Assembly (NCBI RefSeq): GCF_003217495.1 | Contig: NZ_QJSW01000012.1 | Location: forward strand, 1 to 64,000 | Direction: 5' to 3' | DNA: 64,000 bases | Origin: Paenibacillus barcinonensis | Lineage (GTDB): Bacteria; Bacillota; Bacilli; Paenibacillales; Paenibacillaceae | Part shown: piece after piece, positions 27,722 through 37,570 of the stretch | Numbering within the stretch: the stretch's first letter is position 1 | Layout of the letters: every line of letters begins with the position of its first letter | Program-made: the position numbers and the translations under genes | The notes under the pieces: model-generated | What the model was told of the DNA's origin: nothing | Databases searched by the model: none | The model's input: the letters and a program-made list of their open reading frames with translations, nothing else

Positions 27722-28669
27722 ATGTTCAGAACTTCAGGAATTCATCACATTACGGCTTTTGTAGACGATGCACAGAAAAATGTAGATTTTTACGCAGGTG
27801 TACTGGGACTCAGACTGGTGAAAAAAACAATTAACTTTGATGCACCGGATGTGTATCACTTGTACTATGGCAATGAGCAGGGGGCGCCGGGTACAATTAT
27901 CACCTTTTTCCCGCAGCAGAATGCAAGAAGAGGTGTCATTGGCTCAGGGCAGACCGGGGTTACTGTCTATGCGGTACCTGTGGGCAGCCTGTCGTTCTGG
28001 AAAGAACGTCTTGCTTCCTTTGATATTCCATATGAAAATAAAACGAGATTCGGTGAAAGCTACATTCGTTTCTTCGATAAAGGTGGATTGCTGCTTGAAC
28101 TGGTGGAACGCGAAGGCGGTCAGCCAAGCCAATGGACATTTAACGGAGTAACCCCGGAGCATGCCATCAAGGGCTTCGGCGGTGCGGTACTGTACAGTCA
28201 TGTACCTGAAAAAACGATGGAGGTGCTCGTCAGCAAGCTGGGTCTGGAGCAGGTGGATGAAGAGAATGGTCTGATCCGACTGCGTGCCAGCGGTGATCTG
28301 GGACAGATTATTGATATCCAATCGACAGGCATCCAGCGCGGCATCGGTGGTGCAGGAACGGTGCATCACATTGCATGGCGTGCCAAAGATTACACCGAGC
28401 ATGAACAGATCCAGCAGGAACTGGAGCAAACCGGATATCACCCAACACCTGTAATTGACCGTCAATACTTCAATGCGGTATATTTCCGGGAGCCAGGCGG
28501 CATTCTGTTCGAGATTGCCACAGATCCTCCGGGCTTCGCGCGGGATGAGCCGGAAGAAAGCATGGGCGAGAAATTGATGCTGCCTGAATGGTACGAACCA
28601 CAGCGCGCGCAGATTGAACAATTGCTGCCGCCGATTCAAGTACGTGAGTGGAAAGGGGACGTTAAATGA
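27722..28669 (+). CDS. mhqO: Ring-cleavage dioxygenase of the glyoxalase fold (MhqO-like)
   Basis: A 315-residue protein of two vicinal-oxygen-chelate modules. It starts FRTSGIHHITAFVDDAQKNV with the first metal-binding histidine, has the second module from about residue 155 (AVLYSHVPEKTMEVL, then GTVHHIAWRAKDY) and a final metal glutamate in GGILFEIATDPPG. Bacillus homologues MhqA/MhqE/MhqO are induced by quinones and hydroquinones and are thought to open aromatic rings. The ATG at 27722 follows GGGAGTGG. It overlaps the next gene (mhqD-like), a pair found together in the MhqR regulon. Confidence 0.85.
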   Translation: MFRTSGIHHITAFVDDAQKNVDFYAGVLGLRLVKKTINFDAPDVYHLYYGNEQGAPGTIITFFPQQNARRGVIGSGQTGVTVYAVPVGSLSFWKERLASFDIPYENKTRFGESYIRFFDKGGLLLELVEREGGQPSQWTFNGVTPEHAIKGFGGAVLYSHVPEKTMEVLVSKLGLEQVDEENGLIRLRASGDLGQIIDIQSTGIQRGIGGAGTVHHIAWRAKDYTEHEQIQQELEQTGYHPTPVIDRQYFNAVYFREPGGILFEIATDPPGFARDEPEESMGEKLMLPEWYEPQRAQIEQLLPPIQVREWKGDVK

Positions 28670-29289
28670 TGAGTACAGCGACAATGAAACATATTTATAA
28701 AGCAGGTGCACAGCCGGATGCACCAACGATGCTGCTGCTGCACGGTACTGGAGGTACCGAGAACGATCTGATCGGACTGGCAGAGATGATTGCACCAGGT
28801 GCAGCTGTGCTTGGTGTACGCGGGAATGTATCCGAGAATGGCATGCCACGTTTCTTCCGACGTCTTGCCGAAGGTATCTTTGACGAAGAGGATCTGATTG
28901 CACGCACAGCGGAGCTGGGCTCCTTCATTGATGCTGCTGCGGCAGCGTATGGATTCGATCGGAAGAATGTCTACGCACTGGGATACTCCAATGGCGCGAA
29001 TATAGCAGCAAGCCTGATGTTCCATCAGGCGGATGTATTCAAGGGAGCGATTCTGCATCATCCCATGGTACCGCTGCGAAGACTCACACTGCCTGATCTG
29101 ACAGGATTGCCAGTGTTCATCGGTGCAGGCGAGAATGATCCAATCGTACCTCGCCGTGAAACCGAGGAATTGGCTTCACTTCTGAGCGGAGCAGGTGCTG
29201 CTGTGCACATGCACTGGGAGCGTCAGGGGCATCAGCTGACCCGCACCGAGGCAGCGGCGGCTGCATCCTGGTATCAGTCACAGGCGTAA
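28666..29289 (+). CDS. mhqD: Carboxylesterase/phospholipase family hydrolase (MhqD-like)
   Basis: A 207-residue alpha/beta hydrolase. It has MLLLHGTGGTENDLIGLA near the N-terminus, the nucleophile elbow GYSNGANIA, the acid in GAGENDPIVPRRE and the histidine in RQGHQLTRTE. Bacillus MhqD belongs to the same quinone-response regulon as the ring-cleaving dioxygenases. The start ATGATG overlaps the stop of the preceding gene, so they are co-translated. The natural ester is not known. Confidence 0.87.
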   Translation: MMSTATMKHIYKAGAQPDAPTMLLLHGTGGTENDLIGLAEMIAPGAAVLGVRGNVSENGMPRFFRRLAEGIFDEEDLIARTAELGSFIDAAAAAYGFDRKNVYALGYSNGANIAASLMFHQADVFKGAILHHPMVPLRRLTLPDLTGLPVFIGAGENDPIVPRRETEELASLLSGAGAAVHMHWERQGHQLTRTEAAAAASWYQSQA

Positions 29290-29390
29290 TGACGGTGAGA
29301 TTATTCAAGACATATTTGCGCGAATGTATCGACTGAACAACAAGCATTATGGTAGTCGTAGATAAAAGGCAGCCACTACATGGCTGGCAG

Positions 29391-29430
29391 GGACACCCGA
29401 TGAGATGGCGGATCGGGTGTTCTTTTTTTA
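29391..29430 (+). terminator. Terminator after the mhq-like operon
   Basis: ACACCCGAT at 29393-29401 pairs with ATCGGGTGT at 29412-29420, followed by TTCTTTTTTT. Confidence 0.85.
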
Positions 29431-29546
29431 CATAGAACAAGGTATAATTAATTGATAATCATTTTCATTTAGAGATGGGTGCAGATAGGGACAGAGGACA
29501 GAAAATAGAGCTGGATGCGGATCAATGGAGGGAGGAAGGGGAGTAG

Positions 29547-30419
29547 ATGAGTCAACAGCCCGTTTTACATACGTTTGGGGCAAGTGCTTATATTCAGACC
29601 CGTGATGGCCGAAGGCTTCATTATATGTCCGGGGGAGCAGGGGAAGTTACGGTTGTGTTTGAATCGGGCATGGGTGTCTCCAGATCAACATGGGGGCTGA
29701 TTGTACCCGCTGTAGCCGAATATGCACGTACCATTGTATACGACAGGGCTGGAGCGGGACGAAGTGATGTCGATGCTTCCCCTCGTACACTTGCACGAAT
29801 TGCAGAAGACCTGAACGAGCTGCTGGATGCGCTTGGGTCAGGGCCGCTTATTCTGGTAGGACATAGCTGGGGAGGTCCCATTGTTCGTACAGTGGCAACG
29901 GCCCATCTGTCTCGCCTGAAGGGGATTGTGCTCGTTGATCCGTCGGATGAGCATTGTGATTTGTATTTTACCAGGGTGGCGAAGGTGGGCTTTGCGATAA
30001 ATGGTGCACTGATGCCGCTGCTGGCTCGTCTGGGCTTGTATCGTTTCCTTGGCATCAAAGAATTCAACCTGCAGCCTGCTGATGTTGTTGCGGATCACCA
30101 CCAGGAGGACTTTACAGTACAGGCGGCTCGCACGATGGCTGCGGAGGTAAAGGGATTTATACAGGATTTGAAAATGCTGCAGGCGCAGCCTCCCAAGCTG
30201 GGCAATGCGGCGGTCAGCCTGATTTCAGGTACATTGCCAGGCACAGGCGAGCGTAAGATCAGACCCGCAATCGTAAAGGCCCACCAGCAGACGGTAAACA
30301 AGCTGTCCAACGCCAGATGGGTGGAGGCCGCACAGTCAGGGCATATGGTGATGTTTACAGATCCTGAGGTGATTACGGCAGAGATTCTGCGGATGGTGCA
30401 GGACGGAGAGCAAAAGTGA
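29547..30419 (+). CDS. Alpha/beta hydrolase
   Basis: A 290-residue hydrolase of the single-domain alpha/beta fold. It has FESGMGVSRSTWGLIVP (oxyanion region), YDRAGAGRSD, the nucleophile elbow VGHSWGGPIV, the aspartate in VLVDPSDEHC or a later acid, and a C-terminal histidine in AAQSGHMVMF. The substrate is not predictable. A strong purine-rich ribosome binding site (GGAGGGAGGAAGGGGAG) precedes ATG. It lies between the mhq-like pair and ilvA with its own upstream terminator. Confidence 0.85.
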   Translation: MSQQPVLHTFGASAYIQTRDGRRLHYMSGGAGEVTVVFESGMGVSRSTWGLIVPAVAEYARTIVYDRAGAGRSDVDASPRTLARIAEDLNELLDALGSGPLILVGHSWGGPIVRTVATAHLSRLKGIVLVDPSDEHCDLYFTRVAKVGFAINGALMPLLARLGLYRFLGIKEFNLQPADVVADHHQEDFTVQAARTMAAEVKGFIQDLKMLQAQPPKLGNAAVSLISGTLPGTGERKIRPAIVKAHQQTVNKLSNARWVEAAQSGHMVMFTDPEVITAEILRMVQDGEQK

Positions 30420-30482
30420 TACAATAAAAAGAAAAAGCAATGTGTGACATTGTTAGACCATATAAGCGGAGTGTGGGGACAG

Positions 30483-31787
30483 ATGAAACCAGAGAATCAA
30501 GAAACAACAGGAACGAGTACCGGAAATGAGAGCTCCAGACATGCCAGTGTTGGCATGGAGGATATCGTGCGCGCACATCATGTGCTGCGCGAAGTGATTG
30601 TAAGAACGCCGCTACAGCGGGATGCTGTATTGTCGGCCAAATATAACTGTAACGTTTATCTGAAGCGTGAGGACCTGCAAGTGGTGCGTTCATTTAAAAT
30701 TCGTGGCGCCTACAACATGATTCGCAGTTTAACTCCGGCCGAGATGGAGAAGGGGATTGTCTGTGCCAGTGCCGGCAATCATGCCCAAGGGGTTGCATTC
30801 AGCTGTAATACGCTGGGCATTCACGGCAAAATCTTCATGCCAAGCACAACGCCCAACCAGAAGGTGAAGCAGGTGCGTCGTTTTGGCGGCGATAATGTTG
30901 AAGTTGTTCTGATCGGGGATACGTATGATGATGCATATGCCGAAGCGATGCGTGCGTGTGACGAGCAGGGCATGACCTTTATCCATCCGTTTGATTCACC
31001 CAAAATTATTGCGGGGAACGGTACGGTAGGTATGGAGATCATGGAAAGTCTCGACGAACATGCAGATTATGTATTTGTCACGATTGGTGGCGGTGGTCTG
31101 GCAGCCGGTGTGGGAACATATATGAGAACCGTCAGCCCGGATACTCAAATTATCGGCGTTGAGCCGCTTGGCGCGGCTTCCATGAGCGAAGCGATGTTCC
31201 GTAAACAGGTGGTCACACTGGATGATATTGATAAGTTTGTTGATGGCGCAGCAGTAAAGCGGGTCGGCGATCTGACGTATGACATCTGCAGCAGCATTCT
31301 GGATGATATTGTGAAGGTCCCGGAAGGCAAAGCCTGCACAACCATTCTGGAGTTATATAACGAAAATGCCATCGTGGTGGAGCCAGCCGGTTCGCTGGCT
31401 GTGGCTGCACTCGACCAGTACCGGGAACAGATCGCAGGCAAGACAGTAGTTTGTGTCATTAGCGGCGGTAACAATGATATCGACCGGATGCAGGAGATCA
31501 AGGAGCGTTCCTTGATCTATGAAGGGCTGAAATATTACTTCATGGTGAATTTCCCGCAGCGTGCAGGGGCTTTGCGTGAGTTCCTTGAGGAAGTGCTCGG
31601 TCCGAATGATGATATCGCCAGATTTGAATATACGAAAAAGCATGACAAGGAGAACGGCCCTGCCCTGGTCGGCATCGAGCTGATGTATAAAGAGGACTAC
31701 CAGCCGCTGATTGAACGTATGAATCGCAAAGGTATTGCTTATACCGAGCTGAACAAAAACCTTAATCTGTTCAACATGTTAATCTGA
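30483..31787 (+). CDS. ilvA: Threonine deaminase (threonine dehydratase)
   Basis: PLP enzyme of 434 residues that converts threonine to 2-oxobutanoate for isoleucine synthesis. The PLP lysine lies in VRSFKIRGAYNM; CASAGNHAQGVAFSC and the glycine-rich FVTIGGGGLAAGVG loop are present. From about residue 355 there is a single ACT-like regulatory domain (VNFPQRAGALREFLEEVLG) ending in NLNLFNMLI, as in Bacillus IlvA. The ATG at 30483 is preferred over a GTG at 30444; about 30 residues still precede the usual start. No T-box or leader peptide is seen. Confidence 0.93.
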   Translation: MKPENQETTGTSTGNESSRHASVGMEDIVRAHHVLREVIVRTPLQRDAVLSAKYNCNVYLKREDLQVVRSFKIRGAYNMIRSLTPAEMEKGIVCASAGNHAQGVAFSCNTLGIHGKIFMPSTTPNQKVKQVRRFGGDNVEVVLIGDTYDDAYAEAMRACDEQGMTFIHPFDSPKIIAGNGTVGMEIMESLDEHADYVFVTIGGGGLAAGVGTYMRTVSPDTQIIGVEPLGAASMSEAMFRKQVVTLDDIDKFVDGAAVKRVGDLTYDICSSILDDIVKVPEGKACTTILELYNENAIVVEPAGSLAVAALDQYREQIAGKTVVCVISGGNNDIDRMQEIKERSLIYEGLKYYFMVNFPQRAGALREFLEEVLGPNDDIARFEYTKKHDKENGPALVGIELMYKEDYQPLIERMNRKGIAYTELNKNLNLFNMLI

Positions 31788-31873
31788 CGAAGCATTCCAG
31801 CCAGCGTGATCAGAAGATGGTGTTGCAAAGACTGGAATAGCACCGATATGTAGAGAGGGGGATCTATTTACAA

Positions 31874-32479
31874 TTGAAACCAACTACAGCATCAGATCAG
31901 CAGAATACAGCACTTCAGCTCCGACCTGCGCGAAAGGAAGATGTGGATCAGATGCTTCCGCTACTGGTGCAGGCGATTGACGATATCGCATATGCACTTG
32001 CAGGCGAAGGTGATCATGAGCAGGCGATGTGTATCTTGCGTGAATATATGACACAGGAACATAACCGAATCAGTTATCAGAACATCACCGTGATGGAGCA
32101 GGAAGGGCAGATTGCCGGAATTCTGGTCGCTTATGCGGGCGATGATGCGGACCGTCTGGATCAGCCGATTCTGGATCGGGCTGGACGGAGTACCGACGAG
32201 AAATATACTTTGGTCAAAGAAACCCGTCCTGGGGAGTATTATCTGGATACTCTCTCGGTAAGCGAGCCATTTCAGGGGCAGGGCATCGGCCGTGCGCTGA
32301 TGGCTGCTTTTGAGCAGCAGGGGAAACAACTCGGGCACACACGGGCTGCCCTCATCGTAGAAGAGGACAATGGCCGTGCGAGGCAGCTGTATGAACGGCA
32401 GGGCTACGTTCAGGATGAAGTCATCCTTATTGGAGGACATGCGTATTATCATATGATTAAACCGATTCAAGCACTGTAG
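31874..32479 (+). CDS. GNAT-family N-acetyltransferase
   Basis: A 201-residue acetyltransferase. The acetyl-CoA binding core is seen in YYLDTLSVSEPFQGQGIGRA (Q-x-x-G-x-G/A loop) followed by ALIVEEDNGRARQLYERQGY. The first 90 residues include LRPARKEDVDQMLPL typical of the family start. The TTG start at 31874 follows GAGAGGGGG; no upstream ATG fits. The acceptor substrate is unknown. It lies 86 bases after ilvA with no terminator between, so it may be co-transcribed. Confidence 0.85.
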   Translation: MKPTTASDQQNTALQLRPARKEDVDQMLPLLVQAIDDIAYALAGEGDHEQAMCILREYMTQEHNRISYQNITVMEQEGQIAGILVAYAGDDADRLDQPILDRAGRSTDEKYTLVKETRPGEYYLDTLSVSEPFQGQGIGRALMAAFEQQGKQLGHTRAALIVEEDNGRARQLYERQGYVQDEVILIGGHAYYHMIKPIQAL

Positions 32480-32647
32480 GCTAGACTATGGACTAGCTGC
32501 GACCGTGTTTAAATTTGGCCAACAGACCATAGCGTTACTGGATCGGTGGAGGCGGCTCTGGGTGAAAGATGATGAATACTGACGTATGCAATAGGAAATA
32601 ACCTATATAGCTCTTTCAAGAGCTCTGTCACCCGCATGAGACACGCC

Positions 32648-32692
32648 AAAAAAAGACGAACCCTCGCCGTTAGTGCGATGTTCGTCTTTTTG
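32648..32692. terminator. Bidirectional terminator between GNAT and secreted protein genes
   Basis: AAAAAAAGACGAAC pairs with GTTCGTCTTTTT, with an inner CTCGC/GCGAT-type loop; T runs exist on both strands. The remaining sequence of this 344-base gap shows nothing else. Confidence 0.85.
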
Positions 32693-32823
32693 ATCGTTAC
32701 AAAGGATGTCGTGCCCCATCCTCAATCACACATGCCCCAATGGTCAGGAACACGCTGGATTCCGGGCATCCCTTACCTAATGTAGTCTCCATCACTTATC
32801 CTTCAGCTCACTAGGCGAGAAAT

Positions 32824-33786
32824 TTACTGGTTCCAGAACTCACTCCTAGGCACATTCAGTTCCAGCCAGTTTTCTACTGCTTTGGTTTGTTCATACCTGG
32901 ATTCGGCAACGACCTCCATGAAAGCATTCAGTTTTTTCAGAAAAGCACTGTTCTTGGAGGAGTTGCGTTGTAAGACAGCTTTGTAACCTTTTTGGGCGTT
33001 GGCATCCATGACATTGGTATCATAATCGAACAGAGGTGTATTATCCAGCCCGTAAAACGTATAAAAGGTATACTCGTTCATCAGCATCTGGACCTGCTGC
33101 TTCCGATTGGACTTGGGATAATCATTCAGGAATTGTTCCTGATTCAGCGCACGATTGAGCATCTCCTGATATCCGATCATGAGGCCTCCATCCTCTGTGG
33201 AAATGTTGCTTGTTTCTACTTCCATAATTTGAATGTACTGTTTAATATCCTTATTCACGTAGGCGGTATACTTGTCAAAAGCCGCATAATCCATGATCGG
33301 ATACAGCGACCCCTCAATCATCGTCAGGCGATAACCGCTGTCTCTGGCTTGTTGCAGCAAGTTGCGTAGTGTGTTGTCTTTGGTGCGGTACATTAGTTGG
33401 GTGAAGCTGTCCTTCCACTTATAGATTTTCAACATCTGATCCTGTACATTCGGGACAAGCATACGATCTGTCATAGCGTTCAATGCCTTGATCCGGGCGT
33501 TCTCCAGCTGCATTACCATCAATGTCGCATGATATGGAGTGACTTGGCTGATCTTGGACTCAAGGTAGCGGTCTGCTGCGGGCAGCCCATTTTTTTTGTA
33601 AAGCATGCTCTGGAAGGACTTGTAGATCGTGGATGAGCTGGCTGAGGTAACCTTGGTCTCCGCAGCCGGTGCAGCAGAAGCCATGTTAGCGATTGGAGCA
33701 GCAGCCGTTTGAAGCAGCATAGTTAGTGCTGTGGCGGTAAGTAACGTACGTAATCCTTTTTTTAAAGAATGCGAAGATAATGTCAT
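32824..33786 (-). CDS. Secreted protein of unknown function
   Basis: A 320-residue protein with a clear signal peptide (SLKKGLRTLLTATALTMLLQ, then an Ala-rich cleavage region ending near ASAAP). The mature part is predicted to be largely helical, with repeated Tyr, Gln and Asn-rich segments (YKSFQSMLYKKNGLPAADRY, QQVQMLMNEYTFYTFYG). I recognise no catalytic motif. The start at 33786 follows AGGAGG with good spacing. It has no anchor, so it is probably released or wall-bound by charge. No functional clue comes from neighbours. Confidence 0.75.
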   Translation of the reverse strand: MTLSSHSLKKGLRTLLTATALTMLLQTAAAPIANMASAAPAAETKVTSASSSTIYKSFQSMLYKKNGLPAADRYLESKISQVTPYHATLMVMQLENARIKALNAMTDRMLVPNVQDQMLKIYKWKDSFTQLMYRTKDNTLRNLLQQARDSGYRLTMIEGSLYPIMDYAAFDKYTAYVNKDIKQYIQIMEVETSNISTEDGGLMIGYQEMLNRALNQEQFLNDYPKSNRKQQVQMLMNEYTFYTFYGLDNTPLFDYDTNVMDANAQKGYKAVLQRNSSKNSAFLKKLNAFMEVVAESRYEQTKAVENWLELNVPRSEFWNQ

Positions 33787-34132
33787 CCGTATAAACCTCC
33801 TGTATTTCTATAGTGTCAGATGTGATTGAAGTATAGGCTGGCTTGCTGGGAAAATAAATCCCCTTGCCAAGCTGTATTGGTTAACCGTTACCCACAGGTT
33901 ACAGTAATTGGCACATAAAGTGGTTGCGGAATAATGACAAATTATTCTGTTATTTTTAACTTTTTAAGGTAGATGGAAGGTAAATTTTTTTGCGAAAATA
34001 ATTATGGGCAGACCGGAAACTTTTTATCGAGTCGGAACGTCTTAGATGTGCATAGGAAAATACAGGAATTCACCAGTTGCACAGCTAATTTATACGGATA
34101 CTACTAATTATGGAGAGAATGGGGATAGAGGT
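33787..34132. other. Divergent intergenic region
   Basis: About 345 A/T-rich bases between two divergently transcribed genes for exported proteins. Promoters for both must lie here, but no pair of -35/-10 boxes stands out; I see no gene or repeat. Confidence 0.5.
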
Positions 34133-37100
34133 ATGAGGAAAGCGGGAGGAAGTCAAGTCAAAAAGGTGATGTCAGCGCTGGCCGTGTCGGCCATGCTCAT
34201 GTCTGCTCTGCCACTATCAGTGATGGACGCAGCTGCACGAATCAGTATCTATATTAATGATGCCGAGCTGCCGTCTGCTCAAGCTCCAGTCATGAAGGCT
34301 GGACGGGTACTTGTTCCGCTACGGTCAATTTTTGAAGGACTGGATGCAGAAGTAAAGTACAGTAACCAAACGAAAAGAATTACAGCAACACGTGGAGATC
34401 AGGAGGTTTCATTAACCCTTGGTTCCAAGGTTGCATATATCAACGGACAGCTCACCATGCTGGATGTGCCTGCAAGTACGATTCGGGGCAATACGATGGT
34501 GCCGATTCGTTTTGTGAGTGAAGCTTTTGGGGAAAAAGTATTCTGGAACTCACGGAATCAACGTGTAGATATCCAAACAACGTCGTCGACGCCTGAAACG
34601 CCAGTAGACAATACTCAGTTAGCGGCGTGGAATATATATGGCTCGGTATCCGGCAGTAACGGAGATGGCCGTGATCTGACAGTGAGCTTTACACGCGCCA
34701 CTTCTGAGAACAGCGTATCCGCGTATCGGATCATGCTGGTGAAAACACGGGATGTGAACAGCTTCAACGAAAATGCGGCCTCAGCTGTTCCTTCCACCAA
34801 TTATACGTCTATTACGCCAAACGGCAGCAATCCAAAGCTCACCCTGAACGCTCAGACACGTGATGTTAACGGAGATTTGCTGAACAGCAATGAAAGTTAC
34901 CGTCTGTATGTATTGACCGTAGGCAATAGCAGCAATAACTACAAAAACACATTGAACTGGTCTTCCCAGGTCCTGAAGCTGAACCAGGTGAAGGCTTCTG
35001 TTCAAGCTGTAACAGGGCTGCGTATAGCTGACGTAAGCGATAATGCCGATGGTAGAGATATGGAGATTAATTTTACACAGCCAAGCACGACGTCCAATAT
35101 TACGTATTACCGTGCGTTTGTGGTGAAAGCCAAGGATGCATCGACGTTTAGTCTCGATACAGCTAATAAAGTATCCAGTGCCAATTCCACGATCATATAC
35201 AAAGGCAGCTCTACTACAGTCAAAACTCAGCTGACCTCCTCATCTCGGGATACTTCTGGAGAACTGATCAAGAACGGCACAGCGTATGTGGTATACATCA
35301 TGTCGGTAAGTGCGAATACAACAATGGATAACAAGCTGTCCACTGTCTCATCCTCCCTGACACTGTCTGTGAATACAGCGGCAGCTCCAGTGATTACACA
35401 AGTGAGAGACATTTCAGATTATGGAGATGGCCGTGACATCCAGGTAAGCTTTAACCGTGTATCGGATGAGTCGAAGGTGGCAAACTATCGTGTGTTTGTT
35501 GTACGCAACTCGGTAACCAGCAGCTTTAATCTGAATACAGCAAGCAATCTGTCTTCCAGTCTCTATTATACGGTCAACAAAACAGGCAATAACATTGCCG
35601 TAACCCTGCCATCGAATATGCGGGATACCAGCGGATATAACATCACGAATTTGCAGGACTATCGAATCTATGTCATGGCAGCAGGCAGCCAGCAAAATAA
35701 CTACACCAATGCGCTGTCGGCTTCTTCAAGTGTCTTGAGATTGACGTCCAATAGCACTGCAGGTGTGGCGAGTAATCTGTCTGTTACAGATATCGGGGAC
35801 AACGGGAACGGTTCTGATCTGCGCGTGACATTCAACAGAGCGTCGGATGAGTCCAATATTTCACACTACCGTGTGTTCGTGGTGCCTGCGAATTATTCGG
35901 GAAGCTTCAATCTGAATGCAGCCAATTCATCGAATAACTATACTCAGGTGAATAAAACGGGAAGTAATCTGGTAGTATCACTTCCAAGTTATGCAGTGGA
36001 TACCAACGGATATCGGATTACCAACAACGTTCCTTATCGGGTATTTGTCCTGTCCGTGAACAACAACGGCAATTGGAGCCAGAATGCTTTGTCCTCATAT
36101 TCGGCTCAAATTACACTGACACAGAATTTAGCGATTACAGCACCGACTAAGGTTAACGCAACTGACGTTGCGGATAATGGAAATGGCAAAGATCTGCAGG
36201 TGACATTTAATAGATCTCAAAATGAGGCGAATATAAACCATTATCGAGTTTTCGTTGTGAAGGCCGCTAATGTAGGAAGATTCAACCTGGAGGAAGCAAA
36301 TAGAAATCCTAACTTCAAGGTTGTTAATAAAGCAAGTGGAAGTGGAGATTACACATTTAATCTAGAAAATGTTAGAACAACAGATGGTGCAGATATTATC
36401 AATAATCAGAATTATCGCATTTTTGTTCTTGCTATGAGTAACAATAGCAGCGCTAATGTATTGTCTACGGCTTATGCTGACATTAGTTTGTCTGTGAGGT
36501 CTGCTGTATTGCCAGTTAAAATCACTAATTTTGGAGTCAAAGGCGTAGATCAAGCCCAAGGTAACGCATCCGATGTGACAGTCACCTTTACCCAGCCAGA
36601 TTCTATACAGGGAATTGGACGTTATATGTTAATGATTGTACCTTCATCGACTGCATTTGACACTAACATTGCTAAAGCAACTGTAGTAAAAGGTGATGCG
36701 ATTCAAGTTAGTCCAGGAACTTCGGATTTGCCTGAAGTACTGAAAGATAGCAACGGAAATACAATTAAAGACGGAATCTCGTATAAAATTGTTATCTTGT
36801 CCGAATCCTCTGATGCTAATAGAGAATCAAGTATTGCTACATCTGGTAACTTTACAATAAATGCAAAAAAACCAACATCTTTAGGGGCAGTGAATGTTCA
36901 AACACCAACGGCAACAGCCGATTCCGTTAGTGTGAGCTTTACCAAGCCCAACGAAACGGGTATTGCCGGCTATGAAATTTATATTACTAAGACTAATCCT
37001 GCGAGTCAAAACTTTAAAGCTATTAAAACGGTGAATGTAAACGACAACCAACCCATAAGTGTGCCAATTGGAAGTTCCGCTAAGGATTCAACTGATGTAG

Positions 37101-37318
37101 ATTTTGCAGCTGGAGACTATAAAATTTGGGTTGTAGCAGTACCCTCTGATTTAACAAAAAACACATCAAGTAAATCTAATGAAGTCACTTTTACAATTCC
37201 AGCAGCGAATGCTTCAGGTACCTCCTCACCTGACACAAATGGCGGCGGAGCGAGTGCTTCGGGTGGAGACAATAATACCGGTAGCGAATCGACATCATCG
37301 GGAAACCAAACCCCATAA
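34133..37318 (+). CDS. Exported repeat protein with copper-amine-oxidase-N-like domain
   Basis: A 1061-residue exported protein. After a signal peptide (about 1-35) comes a domain of the Cu_amine_oxidN1 type (INDAELPSAQAPVMKAGRVL, VPLRSIFEGLDAEVKY, MVPIRFVSEAFGEKVFWN), common in Paenibacillus surface proteins. Then follow about seven beta-rich modules of roughly 110-120 residues, each with a D-x-G-D/N-G-x-D-x-x-V-x-F start and a YRVFVV strand, resembling fibronectin type III or related folds. The end is a Ser/Gly/Thr-rich tail. No enzyme domain or membrane anchor is seen. The ATG at 34133 is chosen over that at 34046 because the signal peptide starts there. Confidence 0.82.
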   Translation: MRKAGGSQVKKVMSALAVSAMLMSALPLSVMDAAARISIYINDAELPSAQAPVMKAGRVLVPLRSIFEGLDAEVKYSNQTKRITATRGDQEVSLTLGSKVAYINGQLTMLDVPASTIRGNTMVPIRFVSEAFGEKVFWNSRNQRVDIQTTSSTPETPVDNTQLAAWNIYGSVSGSNGDGRDLTVSFTRATSENSVSAYRIMLVKTRDVNSFNENAASAVPSTNYTSITPNGSNPKLTLNAQTRDVNGDLLNSNESYRLYVLTVGNSSNNYKNTLNWSSQVLKLNQVKASVQAVTGLRIADVSDNADGRDMEINFTQPSTTSNITYYRAFVVKAKDASTFSLDTANKVSSANSTIIYKGSSTTVKTQLTSSSRDTSGELIKNGTAYVVYIMSVSANTTMDNKLSTVSSSLTLSVNTAAAPVITQVRDISDYGDGRDIQVSFNRVSDESKVANYRVFVVRNSVTSSFNLNTASNLSSSLYYTVNKTGNNIAVTLPSNMRDTSGYNITNLQDYRIYVMAAGSQQNNYTNALSASSSVLRLTSNSTAGVASNLSVTDIGDNGNGSDLRVTFNRASDESNISHYRVFVVPANYSGSFNLNAANSSNNYTQVNKTGSNLVVSLPSYAVDTNGYRITNNVPYRVFVLSVNNNGNWSQNALSSYSAQITLTQNLAITAPTKVNATDVADNGNGKDLQVTFNRSQNEANINHYRVFVVKAANVGRFNLEEANRNPNFKVVNKASGSGDYTFNLENVRTTDGADIINNQNYRIFVLAMSNNSSANVLSTAYADISLSVRSAVLPVKITNFGVKGVDQAQGNASDVTVTFTQPDSIQGIGRYMLMIVPSSTAFDTNIAKATVVKGDAIQVSPGTSDLPEVLKDSNGNTIKDGISYKIVILSESSDANRESSIATSGNFTINAKKPTSLGAVNVQTPTATADSVSVSFTKPNETGIAGYEIYITKTNPASQNFKAIKTVNVNDNQPISVPIGSSAKDSTDVDFAAGDYKIWVVAVPSDLTKNTSSKSNEVTFTIPAANASGTSSPDTNGGGASASGGDNNTGSESTSSGNQTP

Positions 37319-37360
37319 GTGTAAAAAAACAGTACTGTAACGAGCTTAATAACGGTACCT

Positions 37361-37400
37361 TCAGACTCCCCTTCCATTCCCGGAAAGGGAGTTTTTCCTT
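37361..37400 (+). terminator. Terminator after the repeat protein gene
   Basis: ACTCCCCTT pairs with AAAGGGAGT around a CCATTCCCGG loop, followed by TTTTTCCTTTT. Confidence 0.75.
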
Positions 37401-37570
37401 TTCTCCCTTATCGTCAAACGACAGCATCCGCCAACGCCGTGACCAATGTCCTTATTTTCGGGCGAATCTAGCCCTGAAAAGGGTTCCTTGGGCCATTGTT
37501 GACCTGCCATCAAACGAAGGATAATAAAGGCTAGAGAGCGATTAGCTCATAAGCTGAAAGGAAGGATGGC

